This document shows, in pieces, positions 1 through 6,497 of a DNA stretch of 39,006 nt. A program made the position numbers and the translations under genes. Source of the stretch: DAIQNV01 sp036788215 (GTDB lineage: Bacteria > Planctomycetota > Phycisphaerae > Phycisphaerales > UBA1924). Position 1 is the first letter of the stretch; each line of letters begins with the position of its first letter. The notes beneath the pieces are model-generated. The model was not told where the DNA came from and searched no databases. It saw nothing but the letters and a program-made list of their open reading frames with translations. The stretch covers positions 1 to 39,006 of the forward strand of contig DAIQNV010000030.1 in the NCBI GenBank assembly GCA_036788215.1, read 5' to 3'.

Positions 1-2240
1 TCGCCCTTGACGGTGGCGAGGACGATGGTGCCCTTGGTCTGTCCCTCGACGCGTTCCATGTGGGGCTCGAGGTGGGCGACGGCCTTCTTCATGACCTCGG
101 CGGACTGGAGGACGAAGGGGAGCTGCATCTGTCCGGAGCCGAAGAGCTCGCCGACGGTCTTCATGCCGTCGAGGAGGTGCTCGTTGACGATGTCGAGGGG
201 TGGGTACTTCTCGAGGGCCCGGTCGAGGCAGTCGTGGAGGCCTTCTTTTTCGCCGTCGATGATGTGGGCGCGGAGGCGTTCCTCGAGGGTGAGGTTCTTC
301 TTTTCTTTCTTCGCGCCCTCGACGCCCTCGATGTCCTTGAAGAGCTCGATGATGCGGCCCAGGGGGTCGAAGGATTCGTCGGTGATGCCCTCGGGCAGGC
401 CGGTGCCGCCGTTTGACTCGGCGCGGCGGTCGTAGATGAGGTTGAGGGCGGCTTCCTTGTGCTCGTCCTCGATCTTGTTGAGGGGGAGGATCTTGCTGGC
501 GTGGACGATGGCGCTCGTCATGCCGTTCTTGACGAGCTCGTGGAGGAGGACGGAGTTGATGACGACGCGGGCGGCTGGCTTGAGGCCGAAGCTGACGTTG
601 CTGAGGCCGCAGGTGAGCTGGACGTCGGGGAACTTCTCGGCGATGCGGCGGGTGCCCTCGACGAGCTCGAGGGCGGAGCGGCGGTCGGCGTCCATGCCGG
701 TCGAGATCGGGAGGACGAGTGGGTCGATGAAGATGTCGGCGGTGTCGATCCCGTGGACGGTGTTGGCGCGCTCGATGGCGCGCGTGGCGATGGCGACCTT
801 GCGGTCGGCGGTGCGGGCCATGGCGGCTTCGGGGTCCTCGTCGATGGTTCCGATGACGAGGGCGGCGTTGAAGGTTTTGGCGAGGCGGCAGATCTCGTCG
901 AACTTGTGGTCGCCGTCCTCGAAGTTGGCGGAGTTGATGATGCACTTGCCGGCGGCGTGGCTGAGGCCGGCCTCGAGGGTGGCGATCTGGGTGGAGTCGA
1001 TCATCAGGGGGGCGTCGACCTGGCGGACGAGGCGGGTGACGATCTCCTGCATGTCGCGGGCGTTGTCGCGTCCGGCGTAGTCGACGTTGATATCGAGGAC
1101 GTGGCTGCCCTCCCTGGTCTGCTCCTTCGCAAGGCTGATGATGCTGTCCCAGTCCTCGGTCTCGAGGAGCTGCTTGAACTTGCGGCTGCCGGAGGCGTTG
1201 CAGCGTTCGCCGACGATGAGGAAGGAGTTTTCCTGGCGGTGGGGGACGGGGGTGTAGAGGCTGGTCGAAGTGTGGGCCCAGCCCTGCTCCTCGGTGCGCC
1301 TGGGCTCGAGGCCCTCGACGCGCCGGACGATGGCGGCGATGTGATCGGGGGTGGTGCCGCAGCAGCCGCCGACGATGCTGACTCCGTAGGTCTCGATGAA
1401 CTTGGCGAGGGCGTCGGCGAGGGGCTCCGGGCCCAGGGGGTACTCGGTGCGTCCGTCGACGAGGACGGGGAGACCGGCGTTGGGGACGCAGGCGATGTGG
1501 CGGTCCCAGGCGCGGCAGAGGTGCTTGATGTACTCGCCCATCTCGGTCGGGCCGGTGGCGCAGTTGAGGCCCAGGCTGGCGATGGGGTAGTGGCGGAGGG
1601 CGGCGACGGCGGCCTCGATCGAGCTGCCGACGAGCATGGTCCCCATCTGCTCGATGGTGATGTTGACCATGATGGGGAGGTCGTCGGGCGTCCTGCCGGC
1701 GTCCTCGATGGCGGCGATGGCTGCGTTGACGGCGCACTTGACCTGCAGCAGGTCCTGGCAGGTCTCGATGAGGATGGCGTCGGCGCCGCCCTTGATGAGG
1801 CCCCGCATGGCTTCGCGGTAGCTCTCGAGCATGACGGGCCACTCGATCTGGCCCAGGGTCATGAGCTTGGTGCCGGGGCCCATGGAGCCCAGGACGAAGC
1901 GGGGCTTGTCCTTCGTCGAGTGCTTGTCCGCGGCGGCGCGGGCGATCTCTGCGGACTGCTTGGCGAGCTCGAACGTTTCAGCGTCGAGGTCGAACTCCTT
2001 GAGGACGTGCCTTGGTCCGCCGAAGCTGTTGGTCTCGACCGCGTCGGCGCCGACGGCGAAGAAGCTCTCGTGGATCTCCTGCACGATGTCGGGGCGGGAG
2101 CGGCTGAGGATGTCGGTGCAGTTCTCGCAGTTGCAGTAGTCCCCCTCGACGGAGAGGTCGTAGTTGTGGGTGGAGGTGCCCATCGCCCCGTCGATGACGA
2201 CGACGCGGCGGGCGATTGTGTCGAGCAGACGGCTTCCCAT
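1..2240 (-). CDS. metH: Cobalamin-dependent methionine synthase (partial, C-terminus off the left edge)
   Basis: Transfers the methyl group of 5-methyltetrahydrofolate to homocysteine through methylcobalamin, in the cytoplasm. Reading leftward from the ATG at 2240-2238 gives 746 codons. Residues 1 to about 320 form the homocysteine-binding barrel, with the zinc cysteines visible as GLNC (Cys227) and GGCC (Cys293, Cys294). Residues about 340-600 form the pterin-binding barrel (starts VGERCNASGSRKF). From about 645 the cobalamin cap begins, and the frame leaves the window at ATVKG, just before the expected DVHDIG cobalamin-histidine motif. MetH is usually about 1200 aa, so roughly 450 residues (B12 and activation domains) should lie outside. 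An AAAGGA element 9 nt upstream supports the start. A palindrome about 80 nt upstream may regulate it (separate entry). Family assignment is secure. Confidence 0.97.
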   Translation of the reverse strand, partial: MGSRLLDTIARRVVVIDGAMGTSTHNYDLSVEGDYCNCENCTDILSRSRPDIVQEIHESFFAVGADAVETNSFGGPRHVLKEFDLDAETFELAKQSAEIARAAADKHSTKDKPRFVLGSMGPGTKLMTLGQIEWPVMLESYREAMRGLIKGGADAILIETCQDLLQVKCAVNAAIAAIEDAGRTPDDLPIMVNITIEQMGTMLVGSSIEAAVAALRHYPIASLGLNCATGPTEMGEYIKHLCRAWDRHIACVPNAGLPVLVDGRTEYPLGPEPLADALAKFIETYGVSIVGGCCGTTPDHIAAIVRRVEGLEPRRTEEQGWAHTSTSLYTPVPHRQENSFLIVGERCNASGSRKFKQLLETEDWDSIISLAKEQTREGSHVLDINVDYAGRDNARDMQEIVTRLVRQVDAPLMIDSTQIATLEAGLSHAAGKCIINSANFEDGDHKFDEICRLAKTFNAALVIGTIDEDPEAAMARTADRKVAIATRAIERANTVHGIDTADIFIDPLVLPISTGMDADRRSALELVEGTRRIAEKFPDVQLTCGLSNVSFGLKPAARVVINSVLLHELVKNGMTSAIVHASKILPLNKIEDEHKEAALNLIYDRRAESNGGTGLPEGITDESFDPLGRIIELFKDIEGVEGAKKEKKNLTLEERLRAHIIDGEKEGLHDCLDRALEKYPPLDIVNEHLLDGMKTVGELFGSGQMQLPFVLQSAEVMKKAVAHLEPHMERVEGQTKGTIVLATVKG

Positions 2241-2320
2241 CGGGCAGAGTCCTTTCGTCGTGCGAGCCGGCGGCCCAGGTGGGCCACGTGTGGGGAACCA
2301 TAGCGGGGGACGGGGCTCGT

Positions 2321-2342
2321 TTCATCCGTATATATGGATGAA
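2321..2342 (-). promoter_or_regulatory. Inverted repeat upstream of metH, candidate operator
   Basis: TTCATCC and GGATGAA form a perfect 7-bp inverted repeat around the AT-rich centre gtatatat. The inner 16 bases (ATCC..TATATA..GGAT) are symmetrical except for one base pair. It lies about 80-100 bp upstream of the metH start, in otherwise GC-rich DNA, and the TATATA core could overlap a -10 element. The half-site is repeated directly next to it (GGATGAATGGATGA on the plus strand). Its size and place suit a repressor such as an ArsR-type methionine/SAH regulator, but that is inference; I cannot match it to a known motif with certainty. Confidence 0.4.
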
Positions 2343-2420
2343 TGGATGAAAGCTGTTGCGGGGGGTTTGAGTGGGTGGCGCGGGGTGCGGGTTGTCTGGC
2401 GTCTGGTGTTTGTACGAGCA

Positions 2421-2460
2421 TCAAAAAGACAACCGGGCCCGACGTGTGCCGGGCCCGGTG
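2421..2460 (-). terminator. Intrinsic terminator of rpmE
   Basis: Plus-strand 2432-2440 (accgggccc) and 2451-2459 (gggcccggt) form a perfect 9-bp GC-rich stem with a 10-nt loop. On the minus strand the stem is followed by a T-run (complement of aaaaa at 2423-2427). It begins 25 nt after the rpmE stop codon, so it should end that transcript before metH. Confidence 0.85.
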
Positions 2461-2484
2461 GGGTGATCTGTGATGCCTGGAGGC

Positions 2485-2739
2485 TTACCGCCGGCGGAGG
2501 GGGTTCTTGGGCTTTTCCTTGGGCTTGGTCTTGAAGTACTCGCCCGCGAACTTGCGCTGGAACTTCTCGACGCGGCCCGCGGCGTCCACGAAGGTCGCGC
2601 GGCCCGTGAAGAACGGGTGGGAGCCCGACCAGACTTCGACGTGCAGCTCGGGTACGGTCGCGCCCACGGTCATGACCACTTCTCCGTTGTGGAAGACCTT
2701 GCACGAGGGGTAGTAGGTGGGGTGGATGTCCTTCTTCAT
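2485..2739 (-). CDS. rpmE: 50S ribosomal protein L31
   Basis: 84-aa protein of the large ribosomal subunit. It starts MKKDIHPTYYPS and carries the family signature HPFFTGRATFVDAAGRVEKF, with a basic tail ending KPKNPLRRR. The open frame extends further upstream, but this ATG at 2739-2737 gives the conserved L31 N-terminus. Only one cysteine is present (Cys13), so the four-Cys zinc site of zinc-binding (C+) L31 is absent and this is a C-minus, zinc-independent form. It appears monocistronic: its own terminator follows and 148 nt with no recognised element separate it from the gene upstream. Confidence 0.95.
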   Translation of the reverse strand: MKKDIHPTYYPSCKVFHNGEVVMTVGATVPELHVEVWSGSHPFFTGRATFVDAAGRVEKFQRKFAGEYFKTKPKEKPKNPLRRR

Positions 2740-2887
2740 GGCCGTCTCCGCGTGACTTCGCGTGCGTACTCCGGGCTGGGCTTTCCAGCCGCGGGCCTCA
2801 ACGGTAGGCGGGGTCCGGGGCCCGGCCAATGCCGCTGGGGATTCGGGGGCGCGAATCGTGCCCTTATGGAACCCGATCGCTGCGGAT

Positions 2888-4924
2888 TCACCGGTCCCGG
2901 GCGACGATCTTTGCCTGCTCGGTCATGACGGCGCGGGCGGGGCCGGTGGTGCTGGGGAGCCAGCGGCCCACGCTTGCGTCCATGGGGAGGCGGAGGACGG
3001 TGGCTCCGGTGCCGGGGCCCGGGCGGAGGGGGTTGAAGCGGTCCTCGGTGTAGACGGCGCGGGGGGTGATGCGGACCTCGTCGATCAGGCCTGTGAAGTA
3101 GCTCATCGCGGTGGCGTTGCCCCGGACGTCGGCGCCGATCATGAGCGGGAGGGTGTTTCGGGTCCTCTTCGCGTCGGGGGCGCTGGTGCGGGCGGCGACC
3201 TGGCCATTGACGTAGACGCGGACTTCCCGCCCGTCGTAGACGCCGGCGATGTGGGTCCAGACGCCGGTTTCGAGGACGGGGCGGTCGGTCTTGGCGGAGT
3301 GGTAGCGCCCGTTGAAGTGGACGGCGAAATCGGGGATGCCATCGTTGACGAAGATGCCGAACTCGCTGCCCTCGGTCTTGGCGATGAGGCCGATGCGGCC
3401 CTCGAGGCTGTCGGCCTTCATCCAGCACTCGACGGTGAAGGGCCCGTCGGGGAGGTCAAGGGCGGCGCTGTCGACCCTGGCGTAGGCGCCGGGTCCGGTG
3501 CGGAGGGCGCCGTCGATCCCGTCGGAGTCGAGGGGCACGCTTTGGAGGTCGACGGGGATCTCGGCGCGGACCGTGGGGAGTTCGTAGCGGAAGGCGTCGG
3601 TGAGCAGGTCGTAGTCGACCGCGACGTGGGCGGCGCGGAGCGCATCGTCGACCGAGGCGCCGAGGCGGGAGACCCTGAGGTCGTAGGTCCGCGTCGAGTT
3701 GGCGGGCAGGAGGCCATGGGTGTGGTCGGGGGAGGCGCTCCAGCGGCTGTCGGGTGAGGTGAAGGTGACGGTGACATCGGCGTCGAAGGGCGTGGGGTTG
3801 GCGAGCGTGACGCTGACGACGGTCGGCGCGACATGCCCGTCGGGGGCGAGGGTGAGGACGCCCTGCATGCCGGGGGCGGCCTCGGCGAGGGTGTAGGCGG
3901 CGCCCTTCAGTTCCTCGCTGAGTTCGCGGGGATCGATGAACTCGCCCACGGGCACCGCGGCCATCGCGATCTGGTCGTCGCGGATGGTGACGGTGTTGAA
4001 GTGGTGGAGGTGGCCGACGCGGGGGATTCGGAAGCCCTGGCCCCCGCCCACGGTCGCGAGGGAGAGGTACTCGATGCCGTCGACGGGCCCTTCGTAGGTC
4101 ATTTGGTGGATGTGGCCTGCGAAGACGGCGCGGACGTTTCTGGCTTTCGCGAGGAGCTCGTGGACGCGGTCCCAGTCGTCTCCGTAGCCCCCCTTGCGCC
4201 AGCGGGGGTGGTGCAGGAAGATGAAGACGTGCTGGGCGTCGTTGGCCTCGTTCTCGAGGATTCTCCGGAGCCATTCGAACTGCTCGGGGCTCATTTTCTG
4301 GGCGTCGGGGTCGCGGAAGCTGCGTTCGCCGGTTTCGGGATTACCCTCGTCGGAGTAGAGGGCGATGAACATGCTGCCCTTGTGCTCGAAGGCGTACCAG
4401 AGGGGCCCGAAGTGCATCTCGTAGTTGTCCTCGTGCTGGTTGGGGGGCATGTCGGGGTCGTCGAGGGGTCGCCAGTAGGTGTCGTGGTTGCCGGCGACGG
4501 GGAACCAGGGGCAGATGAGCTCATCCATGATGCCCTTGAACTCGCGCATCTCGCTCAGCCACTCGTCGGTGCGGTTGTAGCCATCGATGAGGTCGCCGAC
4601 GGTGATGACGAAGTCGGGCTCGAGGAGGTTGACGTCGCGGACCGCGTCCTTCAGGACGGCGACGCCCTCGTCGGGCCCGCCGGTGCGGTCGCCGAAGACG
4701 ACGAAGAAGAAGGCGTCCTCCTCGCTGGGCAGGGGGAGGTCGACGGGCGAGGTTCGCGAGGTGAAGAACCGGCCTGCGCCGTCCGCGGTCGCGTGGGGCG
4801 GGTTGTGCTGGTGGGTGTGCCTGGTGTGGTGGCGGTCGGTGGGGTTGTGGCGGTCGTCGTCGTATGGGCCGGCGAGTGCGATGGAGGCGATGAGGGCGGG
4901 CGCGAGGGCGAGGGTGCGGATCAC
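2888..4924 (-). CDS. Exported metallophosphoesterase with C-terminal LamG-like domain
   Basis: 678 aa from a GTG at 4924-4922, chosen because AAGGAG lies 7 nt upstream and the product then starts with a signal peptide (MIRTLALAPALIASIALAG). The calcineurin-like phosphoesterase core shows FGDRTGG (Asp79), VGDLIDGYN (Asp111), GNHDTYW (Asn146-His147), HHPRW (His238-239) and GHIH (His271, His273), the usual two-metal site. The first motif is GDR rather than DxH. Residues about 330-480 are beta-rich linker. Residues about 485-640 resemble a concanavalin-like LamG/laminin-G fold (GPFTVECWMKA, WTHIAGVYDGREVRVYVNG, GLIDEVRI), which often binds carbohydrate. The likely role is a secreted or periplasmic phosphoesterase acting at a glycan surface; the substrate cannot be read. 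The open frame upstream of the GTG has no signal peptide or ribosome site. Confidence 0.9.
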   Translation of the reverse strand: MIRTLALAPALIASIALAGPYDDDRHNPTDRHHTRHTHQHNPPHATADGAGRFFTSRTSPVDLPLPSEEDAFFFVVFGDRTGGPDEGVAVLKDAVRDVNLLEPDFVITVGDLIDGYNRTDEWLSEMREFKGIMDELICPWFPVAGNHDTYWRPLDDPDMPPNQHEDNYEMHFGPLWYAFEHKGSMFIALYSDEGNPETGERSFRDPDAQKMSPEQFEWLRRILENEANDAQHVFIFLHHPRWRKGGYGDDWDRVHELLAKARNVRAVFAGHIHQMTYEGPVDGIEYLSLATVGGGQGFRIPRVGHLHHFNTVTIRDDQIAMAAVPVGEFIDPRELSEELKGAAYTLAEAAPGMQGVLTLAPDGHVAPTVVSVTLANPTPFDADVTVTFTSPDSRWSASPDHTHGLLPANSTRTYDLRVSRLGASVDDALRAAHVAVDYDLLTDAFRYELPTVRAEIPVDLQSVPLDSDGIDGALRTGPGAYARVDSAALDLPDGPFTVECWMKADSLEGRIGLIAKTEGSEFGIFVNDGIPDFAVHFNGRYHSAKTDRPVLETGVWTHIAGVYDGREVRVYVNGQVAARTSAPDAKRTRNTLPLMIGADVRGNATAMSYFTGLIDEVRITPRAVYTEDRFNPLRPGPGTGATVLRLPMDASVGRWLPSTTGPARAVMTEQAKIVARDR

Positions 4925-5284
4925 GTCTGGTCTCCTTCGGCGGGTTTGAGCGGCAAGGTACTCGCCCGAGGGGCGGAGCGCGGGCGGATTGTCTCGTTGG
5001 TTCGTGAAGAACGCGCCAAGGGCCGCGGCGCGGACCCCGGAACCGGCGGCTGTCGTGTAGGGGTCTGCCCCCGGTGCAATTCGGGGCGGTGTGCGGGCCG
5101 TTCGTTCAGAGCGTGTGAAGGCTGCGCAATTGGTTTGCGAAGGTTGCGCAAGACTGATCGTCATGGCCCATCTCGCGGGCGACAGCGCTCAGAACTCCAA
5201 CTAGATTTGACGCGCCCTGTCATCGAGGCGGGGCGTTCACCACGGTCACGACTCGCCCGCACGGAAGCCCACGGAGTCATGCGC
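4925..5284. other. Divergent intergenic region with a direct repeat
   Basis: About 360 nt between the divergently transcribed phosphoesterase and pseudopilin genes. I find no credible coding frame. It must hold both promoters, but I cannot assign -35/-10 elements confidently. The clearest structure is a direct repeat at 5117-5129 and 5139-5151 (separate entry). Confidence 0.6.
5117..5151. repeat. Two copies of GAAGGYTGCGCAA, 22 bp apart
   Basis: GAAGGCTGCGCAA (5117-5129) and GAAGGTTGCGCAA (5139-5151) differ at one base. They are spaced 22 bp start to start, about two helical turns, so a dimeric regulator could bind both on the same face. The second copy contains the perfect palindrome TTGCGCAA. 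They sit about 130 bp upstream of the pseudopilin start. A regulatory role is inferred from spacing only. Confidence 0.4.
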
Positions 5285-6391
5285 ATGCGCACCCGCTGCC
5301 GAGCGTTCACGCTCATCGAGCTCCTTGTCGTCATCGCGATTATCGCGCTTTTGATCGGCATTCTGTTGCCCGCGCTGGGCTCTGCCCGCGAGGCGGCGCG
5401 TCGGGGGGTGTGCCTGACGAACATGCGGTCGATCGGCATCGCGGGGCAGCTCTATTCGGACCAGCACCCCAAGGGCGTTTACACGCCCCAGCCGACCAGC
5501 CAGGATGACCTTGGGTACTACTGGGATGACTTCCTGAACGCGGTGGATGTGGGGATCTGCCCGAGCACGCAGAACGGGGTGGACCTGACCCCGGACAAGC
5601 TGGAGATGCTGGATTACGACCCGAACGCGGCGATCCCGCAGCTCAACTGGATCCGGACGCCTCACGAGCGCTCGGTGCCCTTGTACCTGACGCGTTCGGC
5701 GTGGGGGCCGAAGCCCGAGGGGAACCTTGTCACGAACGCGGGGACGGTGACGCGTGACTTCGGGAACTCGTACGAGATCTGGGAGTCGATGGGGAGCTGG
5801 CAGAACTCGGACTCGGGCGTGGTGGGGAGCGACGCGGGGGGCGTGATCCCGCTGATCTATCCGACGGGGTGGTTCAGTCGGTTTGACGGTCCGACGGTGG
5901 CGCAGCAGCTCGGGATCGGGCCCGGGGATTCTGTGTACGAGTGGACGGTGCGGAACTTCGGCGCGAACCGGATGAACAGCCCGACCTCGCGTGTGTTCAA
6001 GTCGAACCGGACGGTCGAGTTCCCCTCGCAGACGCTGATCGCGCTCGACTCCGACCAGGACGGGGACGGGGCGAGCGGGAACGGGGACCGGCCCGCGACC
6101 TACCAGAGGGGGCTGAACAACTGGCCCGACCCCCACAACAACCACCAGGACGATGGTCTCAACATGGCGTTCCTCGACGGTTCGGCGCGGTGGATCCCGC
6201 GTGCCGACCTGGTGGTGACCTATGTGCGGTCGAACCACCTGGGCTTCACGATCGGCTCGGGCGACGACACCTCGGCCTACGGGGTGACGGACAATATCGA
6301 TGCGATCCTCAAGCTCAGCGGGGGGCGGGTGTACCTCGGGAAGTCCAAGCTCATCGGGAACAAGCGGTACGAGCTGCTTCGCATCCGCTGA
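5285..6391 (+). CDS. Prepilin-type N-terminal cleavage/methylation protein (pseudopilin)
   Basis: 368 aa. The N-terminus MRTRCRAFTLIELLVVIAII is a class III prepilin signal: short basic leader, cleavage expected before Phe8, Glu12 at the +5 position, then a hydrophobic helix to about residue 30. The residue before the cleavage site is Ala where Gly is usual. The C-terminal part contains DGLNMAFLDGSARWIPR, resembling the H-X9-DG region common to planctomycete pseudopilin-like proteins. I chose the ATG at 5285 because GGAG ends 8 nt before it; the ATG at 5279 in the same frame would add two residues. These proteins are thought to be inner-membrane or exported surface proteins processed by a prepilin peptidase; the exact role is unknown. 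The lamin-tail gene follows 106 nt downstream and may share the transcript. Confidence 0.85.
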   Translation: MRTRCRAFTLIELLVVIAIIALLIGILLPALGSAREAARRGVCLTNMRSIGIAGQLYSDQHPKGVYTPQPTSQDDLGYYWDDFLNAVDVGICPSTQNGVDLTPDKLEMLDYDPNAAIPQLNWIRTPHERSVPLYLTRSAWGPKPEGNLVTNAGTVTRDFGNSYEIWESMGSWQNSDSGVVGSDAGGVIPLIYPTGWFSRFDGPTVAQQLGIGPGDSVYEWTVRNFGANRMNSPTSRVFKSNRTVEFPSQTLIALDSDQDGDGASGNGDRPATYQRGLNNWPDPHNNHQDDGLNMAFLDGSARWIPRADLVVTYVRSNHLGFTIGSGDDTSAYGVTDNIDAILKLSGGRVYLGKSKLIGNKRYELLRIR

Positions 6392-6497
6392 CCCCGCGCA
6401 GACATCACCATGCCCGGCCCGCGCCGGGATCCGTTCGAGGGCCGTCGGCCCGAACCAAACGCACCGATCCGTGCAAACACTTTGGGAGAAGTGAGCG

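Noticed and set aside
459..2303. 614-aa open frame on the plus strand
   Set aside because: Antisense to metH; the Asp/Gly/Val-rich composition is a shadow, and the minus strand encodes clear MetH motifs.
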